This document shows positions 21,183-33,640 of a stretch of 64,000 nucleotides of DNA, one piece after another. Within the stretch, counting starts at the first letter, position 1. Each line of letters opens with the position of its first letter. The position numbers were made by a program, and so were the translations under genes. Below the pieces are notes generated by a model that searched no databases, was not told where the DNA came from, and saw nothing but the letters and a program-made list of their open reading frames with translations. The DNA is from Andrena cerasifolii (Eukaryota; Arthropoda; Insecta; Hymenoptera; Andrenidae), in contig NC_135121.1 in assembly GCF_050908995.1 (NCBI RefSeq), positions 682,001-746,000 on the forward strand. The letters run 5' to 3'.

Positions 21183-21800
21183 ATTACAAGGACTGCATTT
21201 TATCAATTATGATCCATCTTCCGTAAAGGCACAAGAATCGGCCATAATAGAGTATAATAGATTGCAAAAAAAAAACATAGACCTGATCTAATGACTATTT
21301 CAATTTCTAAAAACCGCGTTCTCAATGTTCGTGATGCTGTTTGAGCAGTACCTAATTATAATGTATCCGAATGTCAGAATACTAATGATCACATCGTGGA
21401 TACCATTCAAACCTACGTTAGAGGTCTCCCGAATTCTGATGGTGTGTCTTGTTATGCGAATCCTACAATCCAATGTATGTTATATCGTTCATCCATAAGA
21501 GAAAACTTATTTTCGACTGAAACAGCTGATCATATTATAAAAGTCTTTATGGACCAATATAAATCGGATCAAAATCCAAATATAATATCATTACGGCAAA
21601 TCGCAGGAGAAAAATACGCTAACAATCAGCTACATGATGCAGCTGAGTTTATTACCTCCCTTTGTGATCATGAAATTCTTATAAAGAATGCAGTAGAACA
21701 CGAAATTACAACGGTATTAAGATGTTTAGAGTGTAATTACACAAGTACTACTATCAGTACAAATTCTGTGGTACATCTTGCACTGCCCAAGATGTTAAAA
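21183..21800 (+). pseudogene. Relic of a ubiquitin carboxyl-terminal hydrolase-like (C19/USP) gene
   Basis: An open stretch (21396-21905) carries a USP-like Cys box (DGVSCYANPTIQC) and a second block HDAAEFITSLC, followed by a CxxC pair (LRCLEC) that could be zinc-binding. Coding-like sequence also precedes it from about 21190, separated by stops. Similarity seems to end near 21795. It may be a transposon-borne USP domain rather than a host gene. No intact start or His box was seen. Confidence 0.5.
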
Positions 21801-21893
21801 ATGTTACGAGCCGGGGCTGCGGCAACGCGAGAGGCCGGCGAGAAGGATATTTCCCAAGGAATACGGTTTATGAGTTTGTTAGTTAGAGTGCGC

Positions 21894-22042
21894 GGACGAA
21901 CCTGATGCGAAATCAGGAAGCCGCTAGGAGGGTTAAACATGGACGAACCCGATGCGAAATCGAGGAGCCACTAGGTTGGTACACATTCCTTGTTTTGGAT
22001 GAAAGGTTGCGAACGAACCTGATGCTAGATCAGGCAGTCGCG
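21894..22042 (+). repeat. Three copies of a hairpin-forming motif
   Basis: GGACGAACC followed by a small stem (CCTGAT, loop GCGAA, ATCAGG) and AGCCGCTAGG appears at 21894-21928, 21941-21974 and 22012-22042. In the copies the stem or loop bases vary while pairing is largely kept. Confidence 0.6.
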
Positions 22043-22640
22043 GGAAATGTTAGTAATGCCTCGTAACTCTTAATTTATGTTTGATACAACTCGAGCGGTA
22101 AAGTTGTATCAGTGGGTGAGTGCTACAAATATTATAAGGATCGCTGGTAAAAGATGGGTTTTAACGAATCTACTCGATATAGAAGTGAACACCATTCGTG
22201 TATTCAATAACTAATTATTGTACAAATGTAAGTGTCGCGGTTAAATAGTGTAGTAAAAGTGTATAAATTACCACTAATTTGCACGGTGTTGACGCACTCG
22301 CGATGCCGGGCGTACGAGGGGCTATTTCAAAGTGCCAAATAGAATATAAACCGAACTCGCAGATTCTATGAGGTGAACTATGACTCTGACGGAGACTTTA
22401 GCTCGATCTTACTGAATTCAACCGACTCGGTACGAGCGTGACACGACGTTACTCTACGCGTAACTGTACTGCTTTTAACCGCAGAGGGTAGAAACCAAAG
22501 GGTTTATATAGTCCCAAAAATGAGTGGGGATGCGTTAGAAATTTCCATATAAGGAAATTCTTCGGGGTATGTGATAAGCAAAAGGATTTTAGGGTGTTTT
22601 CCCTTTGCAGACACGAGCTCGAAAAGTGGTTGAGAGCGGC
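22043..22640. other. No gene recognised
   Basis: Unique-looking sequence with no long ORF, between the hairpin repeats and the first Polinton-type iteron array. Confidence 0.35.
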
Positions 22641-22654
22641 GTATGGGAAAATTC

Positions 22655-23010
22655 CACATACGTAACACCACTTTGAACATCTATCGAACGTCTATCGTAC
22701 CACTTTGAACATCTGTCGAACGTCTATCGAACCCCCATCCCCGAATTTAACTTTAAAATAATCATGATTGTGCCGTAATTTTTTTTTGTTTGATGGGAAT
22801 TTATCCGACAGTCACAAATAATTTTCTTCTAACCAGTGGTCGCCAACAAGAGCTTTTTGCTGATAGAAGTTCGATAGATGTACAAAGTGGTTCGATAGAC
22901 GTTCAAAGTGGCCCGATATACGTTCAAAGTGGATCGATAGACGTTCGGTAGATGCTCAATGTGGTTCAATAGGCGTTCAAAGTGGTCCGATAGACGTTCG
23001 GTAGATGTTA
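22655..23010. repeat. Iteron-like arrays of a Polinton fragment, two orientations
   Basis: Plus-oriented units (ACCACTTTGAACATC, TATCGAACGTC) lie at about 22660-22735. Mirror-oriented units (GTTCGATAGACG, TTCAAAGTGG) lie at about 22865-23010, around an AT-rich spacer. The same units fill 45160-45580 inside the full-length Polinton and recur at 25460-25590. Confidence 0.8.
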
Positions 23011-23756
23011 AAAAATATCTCTCCCCTTTTGCCAGAAACGGTTCCGCGGATGCATCGGGCTTTCGTTTAACATAGACAACAACGTGCAGTGAAGGGTCTT
23101 ACCTCGATAACAAAATCGAAAGAAAAGATCGAAATGATGGTGGAATGTCACATTAACTTGACCGTATTAATGATAATCACGTGGACAATGGTATTAAATT
23201 GGCCGCAGTTACTTCTACAATGTGAAATTGGTCTCGCGAAATGATGTAAAAGGAAATTGTTAGAAATTGAAATAAATTTATCTTAAAGTCATTTACAATT
23301 TTTTAACTGCCTTCTGTATTTTCCCTGCCCCACGAGACTATGCCTCGAAATTTGCGGATCAAATTCAATGGGATCCCCTCATAAGCGTGTGAAAAGTGTG
23401 ATCGAGATTATAAACTTGATCGATTAATTGCATCGAAGAAATTGCATATCAGTAAATATTTGATCCCGAGAGGTTCAGTCAAATGATGAGTGCGAGGAAG
23501 AAAAAAGGATAGGATGGTCACTGAATAATTCGAAGAAGATGCATAGCAGGAGAAGATGGTCAGCGAAAATGCAGGTGGAGCACAAAGAATGAGAGGATGG
23601 TCAGTGACGAAGAAGGTGAAGAACAATGTTATCCTACTTTGCAACATATGCAACTTTAGGCATGGGTGACAAATTGTATGAGTGCTGTGGAATCAGTCGC
23701 TCGTTAATCCTGGCGACAGTCAGACGGCCTTCTTAATTGATTTCTGTGCGAAAAAA

Positions 23757-24548
23757 AAGGGAGTTTGTAGAATCGCCCCGGAGTGTGACCCCGAGGTATG
23801 TACTTAAAAAATATTTTTGACATTTATCGCGTTTAACCATTGATACCGAGTGAGATTAAATCAGACGGTTGTGTCAATATTATATCGCGGGTTCCTATCT
23901 TTTAGGGCTCGCCACCACCTTCGCCCTCGTGGTCGAGCGACTGGAGCTCGCCGCCTTCGCCGCCATCGCAGGTATGTAGTGCATTGTTTTTTGTGTGTTC
24001 CATGTTTAATCAGTTTAATGTATCATTGTTATATCATTGTTATATCAACATTTATGTCTATGTTCTAGGATTTGCAGCGCGAGGTACCTATGGGGCCGCG
24101 CGGCTGCGGCCATATACACCGCGGCGGGGGCTGCGACGGCGATCAATGGCGTAGATATTTATTATACCACCGCAGCTGCCCCCATCGCCCAATTTATTTT
24201 ATTATATTCTATTCTATTTTTATATTCTATTTTTTTATATTTCTATTTTTTATATTTATATTCATTTTATATTCTTTTCTTTTAATTATATATTTTTATA
24301 GTTATATCTTATATTTATATCTTATATTTATATTCATTTTATATTCTTTTCATTTTATTTTATATTTTTATATTTATATATTTTATTTATATCTTATATT
24401 TATATATCAAATTTTTATATTCATTTTATATTCTTTTCTTTTTATTTGTAACAATATATATATATTCTTCAACATATATTATTTCTCCACTTTTAGTTAC
24501 CCGTCTTCCTCCTCGCCCGTTAATTTTAAGATTCAACGTTTCTGCTGA
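23757..24548 (+). pseudogene. Second copy of the Polinton left-end three-exon gene
   Basis: Exon 1 ends at 23795 before GTATGTAC, exon 2 is 23906-23971 (22 codons, Ser-Pro-Pro rich), and exon 3 starts at 24069 after TTCTAG and runs to a stop at 24548. Phases are 0 and 0, identical to the copy at 44217-44857. The ATG of the other copy is AAG here, so it is probably dead. Exon 3 encodes a Gly/Arg/His-rich segment and then a long Ile/Phe/Tyr-rich hydrophobic tail from AT-rich DNA. Confidence 0.6.
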
Positions 24549-24560
24549 CACCGCATAAAT

Positions 24561-25020
24561 CTATGAGTCGCGCCTTCTTCGGGCCGTGATCTATTTAGTC
24601 GAATACTTCATCCGGATAATAATTATTCATTATTAGTAAAATACCTTATATTCAAATATCTGTTACAAAATTATTCAAATAATAGTACCTACGAATACTC
24701 TTCATTGTTTCGATTTCCTCTTAGTTTTGTAAAAGTGTGTTCACACAATCTATTATTTATGTAATCTGGATAAATTATTATTTGATTGAAAACTAATTCG
24801 GATAAATTCTTATTCGACTAAAAACATATACGTTTGTGGCGAATAAAAATTTCCCCATCTCTGTTAGGGACTGAACAGACCCAGGCACCAACTACCGTGC
24901 TATTGCCCTAACCGTCTGCTGTGCGACGATTAATATCTAATGAATATTAGCAGAGCTGGTCATCCAACAATTCATTACATATAAATTTTTATATACGGTA
25001 TTTAAGAGCTCGCTGTAACA
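24561..25020. other. AT-rich spacer between Polinton fragments
   Basis: No ORF or element end is recognised. The stretch AACCGTCTGCTGTGCGACG near 24909 is locally GC-richer but unassigned. Confidence 0.3.
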
Positions 25021-25026
25021 TAAATT

Positions 25027-25326
25027 TTAAATACCATAATAGACCAGCTTCCTCTCTAATTCTTCCTGCTGCTCTCTCAAAAGTTTAATGCTCCTTTCCA
25101 TATATAGTTTATTGGCGGCATCGGTGTCGGCCACCGGCTGAGCTACGCGTCGTATCTTGCGTGATTTTGCATCAAAATCGGCACCGATCACGCAAAGAGC
25201 GTTATCACGCATATAATTTCGAAGCAAGCCGCTCCATTTGGAATAGTCCATTCTAGCTGCCCCACTCTTCTCGAGCGGTACCCCAAATTTGTTGATCGGC
25301 ACCTCGATGCATACAGTGCACATCAC
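25027..25326 (-). pseudogene. Truncated copy of the Polinton fibre-like gene
   Basis: 99 codons closely matching the first about 92 residues of the gene at 51871-52299. They share MMCTVC, GADFDAKSRKIRRVAQP and VADTDA..NKLY. It then diverges and stops, losing the C-terminal part. Confidence 0.8.
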
Positions 25327-25329
25327 CGG

Positions 25330-25740
25330 CGCGCGGAGAGAAATACGTAAACTAAATTAATCAATTTTTAATGCATATAAAACTGTTTTCCTTCACCCTC
25401 CCCAAGCCAACCGCCTGCATGTGATGTACGCTAGATTAAGACGATAGTTATAATTATTATGTAGAAGTGGTTCGATGCACGTTCGATACGCGATCAAAGC
25501 CGTTCAATACCCGTTCGATACCCGTTCAAAGCCGTTCAATACCCGTTCGATACCCGTTCAAAGCCGTTCAATACCCGTTCAAAGTGACATGGTGTAGTTG
25601 AATGTTGTGTCTAAAGAAGAATGGGAAGACGATGAGTTCGAAGAAGAAAAAAGAGAGTATGGCCCATCAATAATTCGAAGAAGATGTATGCATGGCAGGA
25701 GCGGATGTTCAGCGAAAATGCAGGTGAGCGGTACGTTACA
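25330..25740 (-). mobile_element. Polinton fragment A2, internally deleted
   Basis: With 25027-25326 this forms one unit: the fibre-like gene is followed directly by sequence matching the complement of about 45590-45690, then an iteron array (25460-25590, TTCAATACCCGTTCGATACC-like units), then a block like 45000-45050. Relative to the full copy, the segment from the fibre gene to the left-end region (about 6 kb of capsid, protease and ATPase genes) is missing. Confidence 0.7.
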
Positions 25741-26700
25741 CGAACGCAACGTTGAATAATTATTGCTATATGTTTTCGTATGTGTGATTATGGAATGTCC
25801 ACGTGAAATCAGTTCTCTCATGCTACTGCATCGGTCAGGTAATGCGTTACTACAAGAAACGTTTTAAAATTTATTGCATTTGAGTGGATTGCAGTTACAT
25901 CGAAGACTATCGCATCAAAGTGTTATTGTAAGTGTTACGTGCCGCGGCCTTTGGTGTTCGGGCGGCGCGTTTTAGACAGCCAAATTCTGATTACGAGTAT
26001 CCCACAGTCGTTAGACTATCAGGATTTCCTATCGTTACGTATAGAATGGCAAGGAGGCTGGCCGCACTCGTAACAGTCAATTATTTTGTTTAATTATCTA
26101 AATACATTATCAGAAGAATAAGGGGTAGATTTTGGGATCGTTAGTGCTCTAGTCCCATACGGATCTTTTCAATGGAGTCAGATAGGTAATTAACGAGTAG
26201 AATTTAATGATAAATAAAGCTTTAATGTTGAATAGTGGATGGAAGCAAGAGAACATAAAATAAAATATGGAAAAGATCAATCAATCATTTTACAAAACAG
26301 GTACTCGTAAAATTGGTCAACAATTTTTTACTAGAGGAATCCCACAGTCGATTGACTGTCCGAAATTATCGTCGAATACGCATTAAATATAACAGTGTCA
26401 AATAAAGAGATAATAGGTGCAACTTACCAGACAGTTACAATAATATAAATGACAATATGATTTGAATTTCCTGTTTGGAGTTTGGATACTTCTGAGTCGC
26501 TGATAAACCTGAATGAGAAAGAAGGATGAGACGCAAACACGTACACACTTGATTATAAGATGGAATAGACACGAGTTGAATTATAAAATGAAACTGAAAT
26601 AATACTAAATTTAACTGAGCAAATGCAATGAGAATTTATAATAAATCATTTAACGGAATAAATTATTTTGTAAGTTCATAAAATATATGCTTCAAAGTTG
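25741..26700. other. No gene recognised; holds two copies of a conserved hairpin motif
   Basis: AT-rich. See the motif entry at 25990-27135. I see no long ORF or TIR pair. Confidence 0.35.
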
Positions 26701-27135
26701 ATACAATAAGTTGTTTCGCAAAGTTGAGTCTTTCACGCGGTTACACAGTAGACCGGAGAACTCTATCTCTAAATCACTTCGCGGACCCAATGACACGCAC
26801 CTCACGATTTACCGTCACAGTGTGTCGCAGCTTCACGCTCTCGGCAACGACCAGAGTGGGTCCGTACCGAAAATGCTTACGCTGCATTTTATCGCTCGGC
26901 CGCGCTACTTAACGAGGTGGTGTGTGTGTGCTCACGTCTATCCATCAGACTCCCGATTCAAATATTTGATCAATCTCTACGGAACATTCGCACGTATAGG
27001 AAAACATGACATCCCACATCTTGAAAAACATACAATTTCGCACAGCTGAGGGCTCTCCCTCAATGTTACAACACAATTTCATACACAATTTCTGACTAGG
27101 GGAATCCCACAGTCGTTGGACTATCAGAAATTGTA
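25990..27135 (+). repeat. Three dispersed copies of a CCCACAGTCG hairpin motif
   Basis: Copies are at about 25985-26025, 26330-26372 and 27090-27136. Each centres on ATCCCACAGTCG followed by GACTATC or GACTGTC. In the third, ACAATTTCTGA and TCAGAAATTGT form an 11-bp perfect stem around the centre, and the first has a near-perfect shorter stem. Function unknown. Confidence 0.55.
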
Positions 27136-27630
27136 TTAAGCATTTGACTTTAACAACAATTTTTAATTAATTAATAATTCGCACATGCGACAAAACCGTC
27201 GGAAGGCGCGATTCCCTGCACCGGATGTAGGGTATACAATTCTGTCAATCTTCTAAGAAACGATCCAGTCTGTGCATTCCTGCTGTAGCCGTTAGTGGTC
27301 ATATTACAATTTTTCCCCACAATGCTGCAAGGCATTGTCGAAATACATCCCTGCCGCTTACCCAAAACAGATTCGGCACAATAGGAGAACCACTGGTCGT
27401 TTCGAACGCGACTATCTCGTGAGAACGCCGCTGCGTTAGCACCGCCTTATCTACTTCGCGGAACGGCAATGCGTCGAGGCGACGACGCTCCAAGAGAGAG
27501 GTTTTTACTCTATCAAGAATATTAATTAATAGGCAGGAGTATGATCAACAAGGGATTTCCCATAACGCTAGGCGTTGCTGATGCATACCCTGACCAAAAA
27601 GAAAAATCTTACGTTCCGAACGTAACACTG
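27136..27630. other. No gene recognised
   Basis: Two overlapping minus-strand frames (27171-27365 and 27299-27493) look mildly protein-like but match no family I know. They could be pieces of a retroelement polyprotein. Confidence 0.3.
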
Positions 27631-27639
27631 CAGAAGAAG

Positions 27640-29693
27640 ATATGTTAGCAGCGGCTGAAGAAGAAAACGTTTGGCGATTGAAAGAGGCGACATTCTTCCC
27701 GGATCATAGACCCCCCATATCCCCGTTGTGGCCGACGGAAGCTGGATGAAGAGATCGTACCCGCAGTGGATGTTACGATTCTGCGTCTGGAGTCGGCGTG
27801 ATAGTTGACTATCATACGAAGAAAGTTTTATTTTACGGCGTTCGAAATAAAGTTTGCAGAATTTGTCGGATTGCTGCGAAAAACAAAAAAGAACCCCGAA
27901 ACAACATATGCTTCAAAAACTGGAACACATCTCGAGCATCGACTGCTATGGAAAGCGATGTTATAGTAGAAGGATTCAATACTAGCGTAGAAAAACGTGG
28001 GCTCGTTTATTCTACTCTGATTGCTGATGGGGATAGCAGCGCATATAAGAAGATTATTGATGCTGACCCATATAAGAAACAGATTAGCGTAAAAAAAATT
28101 GAATGCACGAATCATTTGTTGCGAAACTTCTGCACAAAAATGAAAGGAATCGTGAAGAACACTACACCTGAACCATTGAGGCAAGCTGTGGGAAGGAGCA
28201 TTCGCCGGATACGCACGGACATCGTAAAAGCCGCAAAGCTTAGATACAATCAGAATGTATCAATTGACGAGAAAACAAAGAATTTATATGGCGACATACA
28301 GAATGTTCCGAGCCACGTGTTGAACACAAAGAATGTGCACAAATAGAATATTTCTGCGATGGAAAGAATAAAGAGAATGAAAGAAACATCGTTCCAGAAT
28401 TGATGAAATTTGGGGTGTACCAGGACGTAAAAGAAATACTTCGTCCACTGTTAGCTCATGCAGAGAGCTTACTCTATAACACTAATAATAACGCTGTGGA
28501 AAGTTTGAACGCGATAATTGCCAAGTACATTGGCGGAAAAAGATTAAATTTCGCCGAAAGAGGATCATATACAGAAAGATGTGCTGCTGCTGTCGTGGAG
28601 TACAACAGTCACCAAGTGCACTCGCTATTGAATGCGGTAATGAACATGAAAACGCCCAAGGTTGTGCGCCAAATGGAAGAAAAGGAGAAGAAAGAAAAGG
28701 AAAAGAGAGCTGCAAAACAGAAGGAAACGAAGGCTGCGCGATATGTACGCAAACAATTGCCCTCGCAAAAAGATTCTGATTATGGACAAAATGCACAGAA
28801 GCCAGACATGCCATCCGAAAAGTATGAATTGGAGCGGGAAAAGCATATGCAAATGCTCAGTGAGTGGCAAGACAAAAGACATGCTATTGAAGCAGAAATC
28901 ATGGGACAAGCAAAGAACCGCAGATGGTTGCAGTACAGGTCCAAATTTTTGACTGCATTCACTTACGGACAAGTGTGCCGTCGCCGACCTGACACGCTTT
29001 GCGCAAATGGAGCGAAATCATTTCTGTATCCGAAGATAATTAATCCACCCGTTGTGAAATACAGAAAAAAATGCGAGAAAATTGCTCTCGAAGAATTGAA
29101 GAAGCAATATACAGATATTGCAGAATGTGGACTTTTCATCAACAGCTGCATCCCTTTCTTAGGAACTTCACCGGATGGAATCATCAGTCAAGCGGGTATT
29201 GTGGAAATCAGATGCCCCAAATCAGAGGAAAATTTATAGTCGGAAGAAGCTATTGAAAAAGTACTCGCTGTCCGGCGCATGTTCACACGTAAAACAGGTA
29301 TTCCAATGACCAAACGCATCACTATTTTTATCAAGTACAAGGCCAGTTACATATTACTGACAGAAAGTACTGTATATTTTGCGTTGGGACCCCAAAGGGA
29401 CTGAAATCTATAAATGTCAAGAGAGATGATGCGTTTTCAAAAAGAGATTTGGAGCCAAAACTGGTCAATTTTATTTAGAATGCATGCTACCCGAATTAAT
29501 AGATAGTCGGCACAATAGGTACATGCCTATTCGGGACCCTCAATTTATACTAGCAGAAAGAGCAAAAGAAAAAGCGAAAAGCTTGAAAAAGCGAAAGAGG
29601 TCTCCCTCCGAAAATAGTGAAACTCCGATCTTATCGAACCGGCGTCGACAGCGGTGTAAAGTCCAGGACCACTGTCTGCGTCACAAATATTAG
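27640..29693 (+). pseudogene. Broken second copy of the MULE-YqaJ transposase
   Basis: It is collinear with the protein at 2242-5067 from about its residue 265 to the C-terminus. The 5' quarter is missing. The frame is broken between 28320 and 28400, near the NVPSHV motif. A stop follows at 29239, and the remainder is in another frame (29484-29693). The YqaJ SPDG motif is still present, but the ExK motif region has changed (EIRCP). It is dead as a transposase. Confidence 0.85.
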
Positions 29694-30342
29694 CAATGGG
29701 ACTTTTCCTCGCGGATCATACGATCACGCGAGAAAATCGACGCTGCCGCACAGTGGGCCGGATTCACTTATGCTGCGCCATTTGTGTCTTTTTTTAACAC
29801 ATTGGAATGACATTGATACCAAAAAATAGAAAAAATTATTCCTTTCTAATGATGTATAATATAATATTTTTGGCATTTATTTATTTATTTTTCATTTTTT
29901 TAAACAAAATTTTGAAGAAAATTTTTTTGAAAACTATTCATTTGGTACTTTATTTAATGCCCTTTTCAGTGATTATAAGGAATGTTGGGGAAACTTTTCG
30001 TTTTCAAGTTATAAGGAAAAGTCGAAAAATAAAGGAATGCGGTCAAATGTCGTTTTGTTTAAATTGAAGGCGAATCCTTTGCGCTAAACACCATCTTCTA
30101 TTAGTAATCAATGTAAACAATTTATTAAAAAATAATTCTGAAAACAGTCACTAAAATTTCGAAATTTCTTAAAATTGACAAGGAATATCTTTTAAGTCCC
30201 AACGAGTCTCGTATTTTTACAAGGGGGAATCTTTTCAGTGCACCTTCCTCTATACATTCACGCAAAAATCACTTCCGCCTTCGTCCGGTTTCGAGAAATA
30301 TTTCGGTTTGAACTCATCAGCGTCGCGTCCTTTTCTTCACGT

Positions 30343-31217
30343 TGTAACGACTTACGTCGGTAGGACGACGATCTTGCCCCCCCCCCCACCGCGCGCCCGA
30401 CCTCGGCGTGTTTGAACCGCGCTGGGCCAACGGTCTTGCCCCCCACCACTCGTCCGCGGTTTCCAGGAACTGGCACGAGAGGGTTGCCTAATTAGTAACT
30501 CTCTCGCTGCCGAAATTACGCGGGCGAGAACATATAGGCCGGGGGCACAGGCCTATTTGACAGAGACCGCCTAGAGCGGCAGTACGCATCGTACGCCTCT
30601 CCCAGCGACCTTCTGTACCATTCCACGTTGTCGTGTCGACACCCGTTCTTGGAAGCACCAGTTTCAATGCGAGGACAGACTGAGTCACTGCGTCTTTTTG
30701 AACACTCCTCCTCCACGGTTCCCAGAAGTACAGCGTGAGCCATCCTCTGGACGCAAACCGAGATCCGCCATCGATCTCCCGAACAGAGTTTTCTCCGTTC
30801 TCGAGAGCGTCCTTATAGTCTCCGACTCACCCACGGGCTGTGCCCACCGGGTAACCGGATCAAAGACTTTCCGACCAGGGTCCACCGGCAGGGTTGGCCC
30901 GCCAGGACACCGAAGGGTCAAATCGTCTATCCCCCCCCCCCCTTCGTCGAACCGTTGCGATCGATCGAACTATACGCGCCGGGACGTGTACCGCGATCGA
31001 AACACGCGCCGCGACGTGTACCGCGATCCGCGCCGCCGCTCACACCGGAGCGATCCACGATAGATTAAGCCGCTTACACATTGTGTGCTAGCATAGACCT
31101 GGCCGGGCCACTCTGTACGTAACGTATCTACCGAATAAATTGTCGTACCCTACCTTACCTCAGCATTCGTTCATTCGATCGGCAGCCCTGGACCACCGTC
31201 CTGCGTTCCACCACACA
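30343..31217 (+). mobile_element. Solo LTR inside the Transib left inverted repeat
   Basis: 875 bp, TGTAACGAC... to ...CCACACA, with ACGT at 30339-30342 and 31218-31221. Removing it joins CTTCACGT to TCATGCG, which is what the intact right TIR shows in complement near 33755-33770. AATAAA is at 31134-31139. The interior is C-rich, with an approximately 39-bp repeat (GACGTGTACCGCGATC) near 30980-31030. Confidence 0.85.
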
Positions 31218-31522
31218 ACGTTCATGCGTTGCATCCTTCTTCGAAGGAATTGTTTAGATTATCGGCACTTGAAGTGTTTATGCTATGATGTAGATAAGCC
31301 TTCGACTTTGTCCTGTATTTTCCATTTCCAATCAGTTGAAACTGAACCAGCAGAGACTGCACAGTGACGTTTTCACACCATTTCCAACAGATTTGAAAGT
31401 TGCATTCTAATTTTTATAAGTTTTTATCACTTTAAATTTTATTTTGTTCAGTTTGTGTTTAATATATTATATATGTGTATATATCTTAGTGTGTTTAGTG
31501 TATATTAATGTGTTAGTGTATA

Positions 31523-31527
<5 letters not shown>

Positions 31528-31568
<41 letters not shown>
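31528..31568. repeat. TA microsatellite
   Basis: About 20 TA units in the 5' non-coding part of the Transib element. Confidence 0.9.
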
Positions 31569-31570
<2 letters not shown>

Positions 31571-31638
31571 CGTTTAGTTAAGTTGAAGATATAGTTAAAT
31601 TCTATTTTCTTTTAAATCTATACCACATTTCATCTCAT

Positions 31639-33640
31639 TTGTATTTGGTAAGTAATTTGTTACATGATTTATTTCTAAAGCATCTTCTATTTCTCACGTG
31701 CAACGTTTCCATTATTCAGACTCTTAATTATTTGAAAAGTATGGAAGCATTTCGTAAGCATAAGGACTTATACTTGCTACTAAGTAATGCGTCACAAGAT
31801 ATGGGAAATTACTTACTTTTGTATAAAAAAATAAGTGAGAAGATTCAGCTTTCACCACAAAATTTGAGATTATTAAAAACTGCATTGAAAAAAATTGCTT
31901 GGAAATTGAAGCATAGGTGGGTTCTCAGTCTCATTACAAAAAACCTCATTTTTAAAACGTAATAAAGAATGGTTAGAAAAAGATTTTGTTTACCCGAATG
32001 CAATACTCACTGAAATTCCAACCACAAGCCATTCAAGACCAGTAGCAACAAGTTCAAAATCATCTATAGTTCAAATACGGAAAGGAAAAAAAACGTGTGA
32101 ACGTTTACGAAGAGCTCGTTCTTTAGTCAATAACTTCTCCTTAGAAGAATTATTGAACGCCACGAATTTGAGTTTTATAACTCGTGGAATGCATGAAAAG
32201 TCGCGCTTACTTCAATGTCTTCAGACAAACAAATACAGGGACAATATTCAGGCACTTATTGAAAAAAAATAGGGAAAGGAAAAGTGTTTACAACAGAAAC
32301 AGCCTTAAACATTTTTATCACAGCTGAACTATCAAAAAATCAATATATAACAATTAGAAACGACGCAATAATATGTAGAAATAACCAATGGCACTCTTAT
32401 TTTAAACTATTACAGGAAAAACAAAATTGTTACCCCCAAAGAATACAATAGAAATCGGGGAAACTTTAGCCAAAGTGGAGTTGCAAAGTTTGCTGGACCC
32501 TACAGTATCAAGAATATTGAAATCTTTCAAGACACTACCGGAAAATAATACCAAACTAATTCTTACTTGCAAGTGGGGTTGCGATGGAGCCTCAGGGAAA
32601 CCAAGATACAAACAAATGGTCCAAACTGATAGTGAGATCAATAAAGACACTGTTTTCGTTTCCAGTTTGGTGCCCTTGAAGCTTCATAACAAACTAACCA
32701 ATAAAATTTCACTACGTAAAAGAAACTGTAGAGATTATAGTCAGAAATAAATTCAATTAAGACTGAAATAGAAAACTTAAAATACAATACCATAAACAAT
32801 GTGGAAATAGAATATGCTATGGTGCTCACAATGGTTGACAATAAAATATGTAATACCGCAACGGGTACCACATCTGCGATGCGTTGCTATATTTGCTACG
32901 CAAAGCCATTACAAATGAACAACTTGGAACTAGTACAAACCAAACCGTGCAACACCGACAATTAATCATTTGGCATTTCATCCCTTCATGCATGGATTCG
33001 TTGCTTCGAATGCCTATTACATGTATCCCACAATATGCCATTTAAAAAATGGGCAGCAACCACAGCAGAAATGAAGAAGCTGAAAGCTCAAAGGAAGGAG
33101 AAAATTCAACAGCTATTTAGACAAAAACTGGGACTACTCGTTGACTTTGTAAAGCAAGGATGGGGGTCCTCTAACGATGGCAATACTGCCCGACGATTTT
33201 TTACGAACGCCGAAATTTCCGCAGAAATAACTGAAATTGATGTCACATTAATAAAACGGTTTCATGTAATACTTCAAGTAATTTCATCATCACAGAAAAT
33301 ATATCCTACAAAATTTCAAAAATATGCGCTAGAGACAGCAAGGTGCTTTGTAAACAATTATGGCTGGTATTATATGCCAGCTTCAGTACATAAATTCCAT
33401 GGAGCAGATATAGTGAAAAATGCACTACATCCGATCGGTCAGTTATCTGAAGAGGCACTGGAAACGAGACACAAAGATTTAAAAAAATATAGAAATAGAA
33501 ATAGAAGATACATTTTTCAAGTTGCTTTTAACGTCAGATCCATACATGTCTACCGCAAGAACAAAATCGAGCAACAAAAAACCGAAAACATTAGACCCAG
33601 AAGCTGCAGAACTTATACTCCAATGAAAGAAGGGACGCCC
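31639..33640 (+). pseudogene. Transib transposase, degenerate
   Basis: Open pieces at 31639-31962, 32427-32750 and 33035-33730 are in different frames with stops between. A RAG1/Transib-like first catalytic Asp region (KWGCDGASGKPRYKQ) is at about 32570-32615. CYICYAKP (zinc-type pair) is near 32884, and the C-terminal Glu motif GQLSEEALETRHKDLKKYR lies near 33437-33490. A related fragment interrupted by the Polinton shares the first and second motifs (GFDGSSG, CYICGAKP). Confidence 0.75.

Larger units (their letters stand above)
22655..24560 (-). mobile_element. Polinton fragment A1 (inverted relative to the full copy)
   Basis: In order: iteron array, a non-coding block at about 23470-23600 sharing GGTCAGCGAAAATGCAGGTG with the complement of about 45028-45050, the three-exon gene (23757-24548) and subterminal sequence near 24440-24550. 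This is the reverse complement order of 44030-45580 in the complete element. The TIR and all large genes are absent. Confidence 0.7.
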
